In this document: in pieces, positions 11,346 to 26,247 of the stretch
Layout of the letters: every line of letters begins with the position of its first letter
Numbering within the stretch: position 1 is the first letter of the stretch
Assembly (NCBI GenBank): GCA_003833135.1
Contig: QZLH01000267.1
Span: 19,784 to 83,783 of the forward strand
Length of the DNA stretch: 64,000 bases
Direction: 5' to 3'
From: Oehlia diaphana
Taxonomy: Eukaryota > Glomeromycota > Glomeromycetes > Glomerales > Glomeraceae
The notes under the pieces: model-generated
What the model was told of the DNA's origin: nothing
Seen by the model: the letters and a program-made list of their open reading frames with translations, nothing else
Database searches by the model: none
Translations under genes and position numbers: made by a program

Positions 11346-13393
11346 CAAATAATTTTATTTTTTACTATACAGTATATATATTTATTATTAATAAAATTAT
11401 TTAATTTTGCAAATTGTAGGTTATTTTAGTAGGATTTAGATTTTAATTTGTTAAAATTTTAATTTTTAATATTTAAATTTGCAAATTGAATAGTAAATAA
11501 TTATTAAATAATAATATTATTATTTTAATATAATTAATATTTTGTTTAAATATATATAAAAATATAAAAAAAATGTTATACTGTTAAAATAAAATAAAAT
11601 TAATTAATTGATATTTAATTTGGTTTAATAAAAATAAATAATTAAAAATATACTTATATAATAATGTAAATAAATATTTATAGAAAGAAAATATTATAAA
11701 AAATTTAGAATATAATTATTCTATTAAAACAATTAGATATAACCAGTTTATTTATAAATTTAGTAGCTTATAAAATACTACTAGCTTATTAATATATACA
11801 TATAATTCAAATTTAAAATTGCTAGTTTTAAATTTCAAATTTCAAATTTTTACATATATAGTATTAGTTATTATAATATTATTTTAGGTAAAATTAAATA
11901 TCATAAAATAAATTCTACTTATTAATATTTACTAATAGTTTTATACTAGTATAGTAAAAATTACTTGTATATTAAGATATAACAATATTTAATCCAATAT
12001 CCTAAATTTCAATTATAGCTCAAATTTCAAACTTTTAATAATAATCTCAATTTTAAATTTTAAAATCCAATTTCAAATTCTAAATTATATTGAATTTTAG
12101 CAATATATATATACTAATGGCTAAGATCAAAGCATGTAAAAAAGTTAAAAAAATAGAAAAATAGTCATATATTTTAAAATCTGGAAAATACTTTATATAG
12201 TATTAAATATTGATTTCAATTAGAATAGAGAATCTGCCCAAATGATATTAGCATAATCTTTTAACTATAAGTAAAAGATATTTTTTTCATGAAACCTAAA
12301 AACCAAACTTTATAATTAAAGTCTTTATAATATTTATTATTAATTTAATATTTATAAATTATAGTTTAAATTAAACAAATTATATATAAAATAATAAAAA
12401 TAATAGCAATTTGAAAAATTTATAAATTAAATTAACTATTATTAATAATATAGAAAAAAATATATAATATTATATTTATATATATATATTTTTGTAATAC
12501 GTGTTTATTTAAATAAAATTTTAAACATTTGTCATTTATGTTCCATCCAAAGAGAGTGGCTATTCTTCGCATTTCTAATAGTTTATTTATATTATAAATG
12601 TTCTGTGGTTTCTATTACTATAATTTTAGTTTTAATTACAATTCTGTTCTAGCATTCTTATATTTGTAATCACGTGACTATATAATGTTCGAACGTGTAT
12701 TTTTGTCAAAAAAATAAAAAAATAAAAAAAATAGAATGATCAATTTATACGTTTTGTTTGTTCATCATTTTTTCACAATTTGATGATTACAAAGTCAACA
12801 ATGTAAATTAAGTTCTCGAATTTATTTATTTATTTATCTGGTTTTTCCGTCCAAACAAATTCCTTATTTCATTTCACATAAAAGATTCTTAAATCATTTA
12901 TTTATATTATAATATAAATATTCTGACCGAGTTTTTTAGTCATTTTAGTCATTGCACAAATATTGAGCTAATTAATCATTTATTAACCATTCTTAGAAAT
13001 TTATTTAATTCAAATATATCAAATATAGCCGCATCAAAATCCCTCGTACAAAGTTATTTGTCATTTTGATCTAATGATATAAAGAGTGTTAGGCCATGCG
13101 CATAGTCTTACGTCTCACGATTCAAAGAAGTATTATTATTAAATCAAAGTTTATTAACGTGACTTCATTCTCGAAAAGGAAATCAGAAAGTAATTCCGTG
13201 CATTTTTATTGTTAAAAAAGAAAATTAACAAGTGAATTATATAATCAGATCAAATCAATATAATATATATATATATTCCCTCCTCGCAAAGTTACTTTAA
13301 CTTCTTTTATAAACCCCTTATAACTCAGTGACGCGCCACATTATTTTGAAATAAGAAAGTCCCAGACTATTCTTGACGACTTTCAGATTCATA

Positions 13394-17346
<3,953 letters not shown>

Positions 17347-17732
17347 AATTTGAGAATTGATAAACTCGTAGGTTTTTATTTTAATGGACAGATACATTAA
17401 TTTTAATAGTAATAAAATGTAATTAATCTCTTCGCTAATAAACAAATTTAATATTACAAATGTTGAGAAAACTGTAAAGCAAAATCTCATCTATTGAACT
17501 AAAATTCCATTTCACCCAACTTGTTTCTCTTTAATCTATGTCCTTTGTAAATCCATTGATTTAGATGAGTGTTAAGCCAAACCAAAGTATCTTTACAAAG
17601 GAACAAATGACGATTATTTGAGCCGATTAACAATAAATTTGCATTTATAATTGATTAGCCAATCAAAATACAGAATTAAATATATTTAAATGTTTGAGAT
17701 TTATAGTCCGTGCTTTTTTCTCAACTTAATAA

Positions 17733-18812
17733 ATGAAAATGTCTGTTGTACAGAGTGAACATAGCAAGAAAATATTTCGTAATAATTTACAAGGTTTGGA
17801 TGCGGTAAGCATTTAAATTAAATAATTTTTTTGTTAATTGATAATAATAACGCGTATCTTCTTTATTAGTATGCTCGACATAAAAAGTTTATGAAGGATT
17901 ATGTAAATTTCTATGGGCGTGAAAGAGGAGTTGGCCAAACATCCACAAGTATAGAAACAAAGACCGAATTCGATATTCTGAAAGAAAATCATAAGTAAAT
18001 TTTATATATATTTTACATTTTTTTTTTTATTGTAAGTTATTAAAATATAATAAATATAATTAAAAGATTTCTTCGAACAGAAGATGAAGAAGAAGAATTA
18101 TTAAGTTGGGAGCAACGTGTTGCAAAAAAATATTATGATAAATTATTTAAAGAATATTGTATCTCCGAATTGAAATATTATAAGGAAGGAAGGGTAAAAT
18201 AAATATATATACCTTTTAGCAAATTAATTTTTTTTGTTTTTTCTTATTAAGATAAAAACATTAATTTGTAGATTGCTTTAAGATGGAGGATGGAAAAAGA
18301 AGTTATATCGGGCAAAGGCCAATTCGTGTGTGCATCAACAAGATGTTCAAGTACAAATGAATTAAAATCTTGGGAGGTTAATTTTGCTTATATGGAAGAC
18401 GGTGAAAAGAAAAATGCGTTAGTTAAAATTAGATTATGTCCAAAATGTTCTGATAAATTAAACTATAATAAACAACATCAAGAAATTAAAACAGAGAAAG
18501 AAACTTATAGAGATGAAGATGAAGATAAGCATAAAAAAAGAAAAGGAAAATCTTTTGAAGAAAGTAATAGTAAAAAGAAAAAACGTGAGAGTAGTCCAGA
18601 ACGAAATATAAAGAAACGAAATGATATTAGAAGCCAGAAATCAGGTAAAAACTTTATATTACACGTATATTTAATTCAATAATTAAATTTAATGTTCTTT
18701 TAAATCTCAAGATTCAACTGATTCAATTGGAACAAGAAGTCCTACGCCAATTAGAGATGATCAAAGAGCGATAGAGGATTTTGATGAATTTTTTACTGGT
18801 TTATTTGTTTAG
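17733..18812 (+). CDS. FRA10AC1: FRA10AC1-family protein (splicing-associated)
   Basis: Five or six exons encode a protein resembling the FRA10AC1 family, nuclear proteins found with late spliceosomes. Recognisable parts are YARHKKFMKDYVNFYG, LLSWEQRVAKKYYDKLFKEY, and across the next junction IALRWRMEKEVISGKGQF, followed by LKSWEVNFAY and KNALVKIRLCPKCSDKLNY. Cysteines in CASTRC and CPKC probably bind zinc. The C-terminal third is a Lys/Arg/Glu/Ser-rich disordered tail, then an acidic end (AIEDFDEFFTGLFV). The first ATG is at 17733, with a second at 17739. The ORF seems to read past the donor near 18644 (AAATCAG/GTAAAA); the terminal exon begins near 18711. It is convergent with TIM21, whose stop lies ~250 bp downstream. 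Confidence 0.88.
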
Positions 18813-19065
18813 AAAGTCATGACAGTTAATTTTACTAAAATAACTTTTAAGGAAAAAATGAAAATAAATTATGTATATATAAAATGAATGAACTTTATCG
18901 TAATAATGTATATATTTTATCGGCATATCACAATTCATTTTTTTTTAAAAAAAACAAATTAAGGCTACTAACTTCATCGATCTTTTGTTGATATGAGTAT
19001 CTTCAAGGTAAATAATTAAATTAACCAATTCGGTCACTTTATTACCTGATATAATTCTAAAATTC

Positions 19066-20266
19066 TTAGATTCGGTTTTCTTCATCATTTTTCCCATCAT
19101 CTTTATTTTCCTTATTAATGTCATCATTATATTCTATGAAAATTCTTTTATTATATTCTAAATTACGACAATAAATTCAAATTAATTTAATACATGTTAA
19201 ATTTATTATTATATAAGAATAGAACAATTACCTGGTATGGAAACAACTAAATACTTCGTGACCCATGTTCCTTTATTATTCTGAATTAATAACATTAATA
19301 CCACAAATTAATAAACACATCTAAATAAATTTATTCTACAAAATTCAAATTTAAACATACTTTGGTCATATCAAGTAAAGCTGTACCACGTATTAAAGAA
19401 CCTTCAAGATAAATACGCATTAATTTATGTTGTGTTCCATCAGTATTTATTACTTCTTGAAATCTAGAGAAAAAAAGAATTAAGAATTTTTTATAAAAAA
19501 ACAGTCAATTAAATAAATATTACCGAACTAAACGATGCCGTCTTCTTCCACTTGAACTCGAACCTCCATGACCTTTTATTGGTGTACCTAGAATTTTTTG
19601 ACACTATAATTCGATAGGATAGGGTTAATCATCTTGTAGCTAATTTTGCTGATGACTGACTTTGATTTTACCTCAGGGTTTGATCTAATTTTCTCTAAAG
19701 CTTCATTGAATACTTTAGTTGAACCTGATGGACTAAACAACTCCTTTAAAACAAAATATATGATCACACCTTTACATTAAAGAATTTCGTGTTAATCACA
19801 AGTATTTCTCATTAATCGAGAAAAGTAAATAATTGAACGTTTGATACCGAAAACGCCAATTCCTAGCACAATTATACTGATATTTGCTGAGACCTTTGCT
19901 GCTCCAACAACTTAATTTGTTTAGAGAGATCATAAGTTAATTAATTCCAAGAGGTAACGATATTAGTAAAAAAAAAATGCCCGACATGTAGGTACCTTTC
20001 TGTCCTGTAGTCAATGAGCTCCTTTCTTCAGTCTTTCCTCTTCCAACTATACTTTTACGCGAACGCTCACTTGTATTATATTGTCTTCTAAATAATAGTT
20101 TGTGGGCATTATTATTTGATAAACGTGTTATTGATCTTGTATTAGCCGTTATAAAATGATGAGTTTTTATTAGAACGGGTTTATTTTGAAATGTAGGTAA
20201 ACAACGAATTCCAAAAGTTCGCATCGAATGTGTAAATTGAACGCGTAAAATATTAAAATTCATCAT
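19066..20266 (-). CDS. TIM21: Mitochondrial import inner membrane translocase subunit TIM21
   Basis: Inner-membrane protein that links the TOM complex to TIM23 and to respiratory-chain supercomplexes during presequence import. Exon 1 (from 20266) gives an Arg/Ser/Thr-rich mitochondrial presequence of ~90 residues. The next exons join in phase to a single TM helix (ANISIIVLGIGVFGVIIYFV), directly followed by LKELFSPSGSTKVFNEALEK, the hallmark of Tim21. The intermembrane-space domain follows, with GTPIKGH, HRLVR, a HKLMRIYLEGSL-type stretch and NKGTWVTKYLVVSIP. A final short exon gives an acidic tail (NDDINKENKDDGKN) ending at 19066. The start codons at 20266 and 20263 are adjacent; the first is used. 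It is divergent from the PEX39-like gene. Confidence 0.92.
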
Positions 20267-20386
20267 TTACTCTACCGAAGGAATTTTTAGATTATCAATT
20301 TTCATTATAACGCATGATTTTAGTCAATCGGATTTACAGGTTCACAAACCTTTTTTCTTAGAACAAATTTTTTTTTTTTTGTGAAT
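20267..20386. promoter_or_regulatory. Short divergent promoter between TIM21 and the PEX39-like gene
   Basis: Only 120 bp separate the two start codons. The interval holds tttttagattatc, cgcatgattttagtcaatc and a T tract just before the plus-strand ATG. Whatever initiates both transcripts must lie in or across this stretch. No specific factor site is asserted. Confidence 0.5.
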
Positions 20387-21196
20387 ATGACAGAGCAAAC
20401 TTTTAAGGCTTTTGAAAGTTATGATTTTGAAAATGATATTAATTTTCAGGTATAGCGAATCATAAGATTTATTTTTCCTTAATTTTTAATAATCAATTAT
20501 TTTACTTAAATTACAGTAATTTCAGTCAGGTTTACCTTCAATCCTTAATTCAAACAAAGATAAGCCAAAAGAAAAATTGAATGCTCTCATAGAAAAAGCT
20601 AAATACTTTTATTATTCCAAGTAAGACATTTAATATTAAAGGTTGTATAATGAAATCGTTAAGCTAAAGTTGAATCCGGAATGTTCATTTAGAATTATTC
20701 AAGGATTTGATTACGATGATTATCTGGCATGGAAAACGAACACAAAAAAATCAGTTTCCTTAAATATTGAAGACAATACCGTGTCAACATCCCGAGAAAC
20801 ATCAGTAAGGGATGTTAACAATAATCCTCAAACTGAACAAGCTGCGGGTAAAATTTTTAAAGTGCAAGTTAAATAAATAGCTAAGTTTATATTTTATTGC
20901 GTTACATTATGTGTTTTTATTAATAGATAACCCACAATATCCACGAACATTCCATCAACTGGTTGAAATGATATCTAAAGAGCAACCTATACCAGGTTTT
21001 CTTCATTTTCAACTATATAAAATTGAAATTTTTTGGTGATATATAATATTAACAATATTTTTAAATTACAAAATTACAAAATATAGGAATTAAACAAATT
21101 CCCAACGAGTTAAATAAGGGAACTCCATCGAATCCCACCATTAAACCACGTCCAAAGCCGTGGGAGAAAAAAAATATGAATAATGAATTTATATAG
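20387..21196 (+). CDS. PEX39-like protein with C-terminal KPWE motif
   Basis: A small protein (~195 residues) in five exons: 20387-20449, 20526-20632, 20642-20848, then two short ones beginning near 20928 and 21088. The N-terminal half is a predicted helical region (MTEQTFKAFESYDFENDINF, KEKLNALIEKAKYFYYSKLY) like the HTH-type domain found with the KPWE motif in fungal peroxisomal proteins. The C-terminal part has YPRTFHQLVEMISKEQPIPG and, across the last junction, IKQIPNELNKGTPS followed by PRPKPWEKK. An IPGI.QIP...GTPS...RPKPWE arrangement is the signature I know from PEX39 (human C6orf226, yeast Yjr012c), which assists PEX7-dependent PTS2 import; PEX13 has a similar KPWE motif. Assignment rests on these motifs only. 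Note that the exon 2 acceptor must be the ttcag ending at 20525, because the upstream cag would give a stop. Confidence 0.75.
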
Positions 21197-21286
21197 TCCA
21201 CTTTATTTATTAATTATTTATCACAATTGTGTGTATATCTGATCATATATAACTTACAAATCATTCTATAATACTACAGTTTAATT

Positions 21287-22539
21287 TTACAAATCCTTTG
21301 CTAATCGTTCTTGATCCACTAAATACATCTCATAGACGCTTATCTTTGATTCTACTAATATCCATCTTATCATTTCCAAGTCAAACCCTTCTAAACCATT
21401 TTCTGCAATAATATTTTCTTTTGTCCTATTTTCTTTTAGATTATCCAATAATGACATTGTTTCTTCGACATTGACACCTCCCTTCTCCAAATAATTTGAT
21501 AAGTCTTCAATTTCTTGTTTCTCGCGAGCAAAACGCGAATTTATATAACTTATTGAAGTTGCCCACGATGTTTTTAACATTAGTCTATATGCATGATTAA
21601 TACAAATCAAAGCAAGTTGCGTTGTAAGTGTATTGTGAGAAATTTCTTGAATTGTTTTCATAATATTTGCTGTGTCGAGTTGTGCAGAATGACAATAGCA
21701 GTAAAGAAATGTATGACCCATTTCCTTCCATATCTTATAATCATTATTTCTGACTTGTAAATATTTTATGTACCAGTAAATTGAATCTATAAAAATAAAA
21801 TTAGAATCAATTTTTTATAAATTTCTTATAGAAGTAAATTAACATTTATACTAACTTGCATAATGACCCCCTTTTGCATAAACAATCCCTCTCAATTGCA
21901 TATGTCCTGGTTCATTTGAAATCTACAATACATATGTCATTATAAAGTAAAAAAATATCGCTTTTTATTTTAAAAAAAAAAAGACGAAGTACTTGCCAGT
22001 TTGTTTACACAATCAACGGCCAATTTGACGTCGCCTAATTGTAAAGCGCTTCTTGAAGCAATTTCCAACATTTCACGAGTATTATTTAATTTATTAGGAT
22101 TATGAAGCTCAATTTCCTTTTCATTAGAATGACCATTATACTTTTCAATAAATTCGATAAATTCAAGTGATAAGCGCAAAGATTCTTCAAATTTTCGATG
22201 AAAATAAAGATGCTCAATTGATTGTTTTAGTTGGGAGGGTCCTTCTTTTGAGCGAAGTAGTGTTGGGACTGGTATAAACGTATGAAACCACTATACAACA
22301 ACAAAGCTTTAGTCATAAAAAAGTCCAAAGGGTTTTAATAAATTAATCATAACTCTATGTACCCCATCATAATCATGTTTAGGTATATACTCGGAATTAT
22401 TTTGTGATGTTTCATTAATAATCTCTTTCCTTTTCTTCTTATCTTGGTCTTCAAAATTAAAGTCGAAATTAAAAAAATCAAGAAACAGTTCATCGTTTGT
22501 TACAGGATCGGATTGGATTTCGTGATTTGCATCAACCAT
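21287..22539 (-). CDS. Helical-repeat protein resembling the C8orf76 family
   Basis: Four or five exons. Exon 1 (22539-22363) gives an acidic N-terminus ending PKHDYDG; it joins in phase to WFHTFIPVPTLLRSKEGPSQ and a helical-repeat region (LKQSIEHLYFHRKFEESLRL, EMLEIASRSALQLGDVKLAV), followed by YWYIKYLQVRNNDYKIWKEM and a C-terminal helical part containing FAREKQEIEDLSNYLE. The order WF.., TPR-like helices, N.Y.IWKEMGHTF, then R..QEIE resembles, from memory, human C8orf76, an uncharacterised TPR-like protein. This is a weak, motif-level resemblance. No catalytic residue set or membrane segment is seen. It is divergent from the cation transporter with 295 bp between starts. Confidence 0.6.
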
Positions 22540-22834
22540 TTTGTAAAGAAACAGCCCATTTTAAATAATTGGCCAATCGGAATTTTTATATTACTGATCG
22601 TTGATCAGAATAAAAAAACCCGAATTATTAATGTAATATTAAATATTTAACTGATTTAAAATATTTACTTTTTAACCGGATATTCCTAAGGTCCGAAATT
22701 CTCAGCAGGAAAAAAAAATGATAAGGCTAACTAAAAGAAATCAACCTTTGACCCGATAATGATAACACGGAATGAATTAGGAAATCAGGGAGATTTACAT
22801 AAAATGGGTTTTCATGAATTGAAGCTGATCAAAG
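22540..22834. promoter_or_regulatory. Divergent intergenic region between the C8orf76-like gene and the cation transporter
   Basis: 295 bp with no supported ORF; it must supply promoters for both flanking genes. A 68-codon plus-strand frame overlapping exon 1 of the minus gene is an antisense shadow. No distinctive motif recognised. Confidence 0.45.
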
Positions 22835-24562
22835 ATGGACAATTTTTTTGTTTCGCCTGCTTTATCTGCTACACTTAAAACCACTTACGATACAAATGTT
22901 CCTAAAAGAACACAGACGCCTGTACTTGAATCTTATCCAAACACTTTAGCACAATCTACCGCATTACACGGCTCTGATTCTAATTTATCTCTTCGTAATG
23001 TTACCGGTCCTTTTCCCTCTTCGGAACCTCCGTCACCTATCACACAACACCCATATGTTGCAGATTATTATACCGCGCGCGATCCTTTAGATTTAGCTCC
23101 TAGGCGAAAATCTGAAGAGGAAATTAGACAAAACTCCAAGAAAGTTAGAAGTTTCTACAGAGATCAAAATAATACTATTGATACTTATTTAACACCAATA
23201 GATAGGGGATCAACTTCCGAGGACACTTCGCGTAACTTGTTAAGAGTAAATTAATAATTTTTTTTTTATTTAATCTATAATCATTTTATAATTTATATTA
23301 ACTTTCTTTTTGTTCCTTGCATCTAAAAAAGCTTAAAATTGCTGTCGATGGATCAATGGCAGTTAATATAGTTTTATTTGGGCTACAATTATATGCTGCT
23401 ATTTCCTCAGGTTCTCTCTCATTATTTGCAACTATGGCCGATTCTTTTATGGATTTACTGTCAAACAGTATTTTGTTATTTGCTGGTAGAGCAGCTAATG
23501 TTAAAAATATATTACAATATCCAACGGTATGTGAATTTAAGTAATTTTGATATTTATTTTCAAGCAAGTATAATTCATTTTTTATTCTTTAGGGGAAATC
23601 ACGAATGGAAACCGCTGGAATAATTGTGTTCTCCTCGCTCATGTCTACTGTTTCTATTGAATTAATAGTAAGTAATTAGATATTTTTAATGTTTACGTAT
23701 TTTAGTTGATGATACATAGTTTTTCTACAACAGGTTGAAGCTATTAGAACACTCATTGGAGGGGAACATTCGTTAGATATTCATCCGTTAGCTATTATTT
23801 GTGTTGGTAGTGCTTTAGGTATATATTAAATAATTATATTTCAATTCTAGTGTTCGTATTTGATTTTAACATTCATTTGGTAATTATGCAGGTGCAAAAT
23901 TTATACTTTTCCTCTATTGTTTTTCTCAACGTAAATTTCCCAGTGCTCGAATTCTTGCCATAGACCATCGAAATGATTTATTTGTCAATTCAGTTGGTTT
24001 AACTATGCCATTATTATCTAGATATATAAAATGGTGGATGGATCCTGTTGGTGCCATTGTTGTGGCATTGTTAATCCTTAAGAGTTGGACGAGCACCGCT
24101 TATGGCAATTATCATTTATTAAACTTCAGTTGGTTTATTAAAATATCACTTGATAGCTTATATATATATATATATTGCTTATTAGAACAAATTCAGTTAA
24201 TCGTTGGTAAAAGTGCAGATTCTGGATTTTTAAACCGTGTAACTTATATTGGTAAGAAACTTGAACTTTTTCGTAACGAATTTCAATCGTTCTAACACCA
24301 GTATAATTTTTTAATTCCAACTATAGCATTGACACATCATCCGAAGGTTCTTCAAGTTGATACTTGTCGAGCTTATCATGCTGGCAATAATCTCTTCGTA
24401 GAAGTTGATATTGTTATGGATCGTGAAACCCCGCTTTGGGAGAGTCATGATATTGGTGAAAGTCTCCAAATAAAATTAGAGAAACTAGTAAATGTTGAAA
24501 GAGCATTCGTACATGTAGATTATGAGACAAGTCATAAGCCAGAACATCATAAAGAAGAATAA
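22835..24562 (+). CDS. Cation diffusion facilitator (CDF) transporter, probably Mn-type
   Basis: Proton-coupled divalent metal exporter of an internal membrane or the plasma membrane. Exon 1 (22835-23245) gives a ~137-residue hydrophilic N-terminus; exon 2 starts at 23332. The CDF core has GSLSLFATMADSFMDLLSN (the D...D metal-site pattern of TM2), GKSRMETAGIIVFSSLMS, then ARILAIDHRNDLFVNSVGL (TM5 site with D...D) and WWMDPVGAIVVALLIL. The cytosolic C-terminal domain follows (HHPKVLQVDTCRAYHAGNNL, FVEVDIVMD, VNVERAFVHVDYE). A DxxxD pair in both TM2 and TM5 is typical of manganese-transporting CDFs, hence the tentative substrate. An 81-nt in-frame stretch at 24105-24185 is probably a GC-AG intron: removing it restores TAYEQIQLIVGKSA. 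The tail is rich in His and Glu (SHKPEHHKEE). Confidence 0.9.
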
Positions 24563-24859
24563 AATTAATGCAGTAAAAACAAGAGTATTATTTTATGTAA
24601 TATAGTTCTACAGTAATTAATTTGTAAAATTATTTTTCATACATTTTCTGCGATTAAATTATTTTAAATACAAAGTTTTTGCTTGTATCTTAATATCTAT
24701 CTAATGAATCATAAATCACGAATTGTTTGCGGTTTCCCCTTGAAATTAAATTTAACATGAATAAACAGAGTTAGTCATATACGGGTCCAAGTCCCAGTCA
24801 GGCCAAAACCTGACCCTTCGTTAACAATTTGAGTAAGATGTTCCTCGCCCCGTGCTTGC
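24563..24859. other. 3' flank of the CDF gene and left edge of the IS607/Fanzor remnant
   Basis: The first ~150 bp is AT-rich and probably the transporter's 3' UTR. From about 24720 the composition becomes less AT-rich (for example gggtccaagtcccagtcagg and cctcgccccgtgcttgcc), matching the mobile element that follows. The left boundary therefore lies near 24720-24780. No target duplication is recognised. Confidence 0.45.
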
Positions 24860-25690
24860 CGAGGACTTATTATCGACGAAAAATACGGATTTACCCAAAG
24901 CCCGAAGAAAGAAAAAAGCTAAGAAAGTGAATGGGTGGACATATAATAAAGTTCTTAAGATGGTGCAGGACGACGGGATCACTGCATACGAGAGCGCTAT
25001 CTGAACAATGAGTGCTTCACTGAAGAATGTTTATGGGTAAAAGAGACTCCTAGGGAGGTACGTTCGTACGCGATCCAACAATTAATGAGCACATACAAAA
25101 CAAACAAGAAGTTGTATGGAAATAATTATCGAATGAAGTACCGATCAAAGAAGGATCGAACACAAACTATCTCGATCCTTGCTAGGGATTGGAAAAGAAT
25201 ACGCGTTCCTAAAGAGTATCATCACCTCAGAGAGATCAATAACACAGTTAGCATAACTATGAATCACCTGGGACATTTTTACTTGTGTGTTTCAGTTCTT
25301 TTGGACATTATCGATAACCAAGATGATGTTCGTGGAAAAGTAATCTCGCTAGATCCAGGTGTTATGTAGGTTACGACCCCGACGGTCAATTGATTGAGTG
25401 GGTAACGGTGATATTGACAAAGTATCCAAATTGTCCGAGAAAATACGACAAATTACAGAGCGATAAGGAACTTGCTTTGGGAAGAACAAACAAGAGAAAG
25501 AGATTTCTATTGGGGAAAAGATGCTAAGAATCATACAACGAATCACCAGACTGGCCCGATGGTTATGTCAGAATTACTTGCTACCTAAATTCGAAACATC
25601 ACATATGGTACTCAAGAATAAAAGAAAGATTCAATCGAGGACAGCCCGCGCAATGCTAACCTGGTTGCATTTCAGATTTCGAATGTTAAA
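24860..25690 (+). pseudogene. Fanzor/TnpB-like RNA-guided nuclease, decayed
   Basis: Pieces in three frames together trace a TnpB/Fanzor protein. In order they are KIRIYPKPEERKKLRK (N-terminal wedge start), GWTYNKVLKMVQDDGITAY, RYLNNECFTEECLWVKETPR, EVRSYAIQQLMSTYKTNKK, YRMKYRSKKDRTQTISI, then GKVISLDPGV (RuvC-I with its catalytic Asp, just before 25367), GYDPDGQLIEW, GDIDKVSKLSEKIRQITE, RLARWLCQNYLLPKFETSHM (RuvC-II with Glu, ~25560-25605) and SRTARAMLTW. There are frame changes near 24930, 25000, 25370, 25420 and 25480, plus in-frame stops. The RuvC-III Asp and zinc ribbon are missing because the reading runs into an antisense recombinase fragment at ~25690. Base composition is clearly less AT-rich than the neighbours, as for a transferred element. 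Fanzors are eukaryotic TnpB homologues spread by transposons, including IS607-like ones. This copy cannot make an active nuclease as it stands. Confidence 0.8.
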
Positions 25691-26023
25691 ATGGATGAAA
25701 CCCTTGCGTTTCCTGACCCGATGTCCTTGATGAGTTCGTGGTCTGGACATTTCTGTCTGAGGTACTCGCATTGCCTGTCGAGATCCTTCTTTCTGCTTCT
25801 CTGAACTGACCCTTGCGTAACAGATCTTTTTCTTTTCATTTATCCTTTCTTGATTTCCAAATATCTTCTCCACATCCGCTACAGATTACAATCTGTTACC
25901 ACCTGGTGTTCTGACGCTCGATATCTTTCCTTGGTTGTTCCGCTTTCTCAATGTTTCAGATGAGATCTCGTATGTTTTTCGGATTTCTTGTGCTCCTCGG
26001 TACTTTGTCGTTGACATTAACAT
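25690..26023 (-). pseudogene. tnpA: IS607-type serine recombinase (TnpA), decayed
   Basis: Read leftwards from 26023. A MerR-like DNA-binding domain comes first (RGAQEIRKTYEISSETLRKR, then GKISSVRTPGGNR) and is interrupted by TAA where the family normally has an aromatic residue. SVADVEKIFG follows, then the start of the serine recombinase catalytic domain (KKICYARVSSEKQKE; the serine of the YARVSS motif is the expected nucleophile). After a frame change it continues LDRQCEYLRQKCPDHELIKD, and after another it ends at KRKGF. Most of the catalytic domain is absent. An N-terminal MerR-like HTH fused to a serine recombinase is the defining layout of IS607 TnpA. In intact IS607 elements tnpA and tnpB are usually co-oriented; here the recombinase fragment is convergent with the Fanzor-like gene, so the remnant is rearranged or composite. 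It lies ~225 bp upstream of PRP39. Confidence 0.8.
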
Positions 26024-26247
26024 GCGAAAACGGGACTTATTTATACTTGTCAAAGAATATTAAATCATCGTAATGATAATGATTTGATAATCAGAACTTA
26101 ATCAGTAAAAATAAATATGATAGCAACAACAAACCGTGTACCCGTGTACCGTAACATATCACATGATTGCTTACGTCATATTACCAGATAGAGATTTCCA
26201 AGACGGAAATTTTAGTTCGTTACTTTGAATTAAAAAAAGTAACAATA

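Larger units (their letters stand above)
8421..13393. other. AT-rich intergenic region with inverted repeats, no gene recognised
   Basis: Almost 5 kb of very AT-rich DNA with homopolymers and no conserved coding signal on either strand. Short frames such as the one at 10998-11186 are F/I/K/Y-rich noise. The structured parts are the two inverted repeats listed separately (10230-10703 and about 10800-11345). The last ~400 bp, from about 12990, has more balanced composition and probably contains the promoter and 5' leader of the HELLS-type gene. Confidence 0.7.

Noticed and set aside
25085..25369. Intact 94-residue protein starting at 25085
   Set aside because: The frame is a fragment of the longer Fanzor/TnpB-like reading; motifs continue on both sides in other frames, so it is part of a pseudogene.
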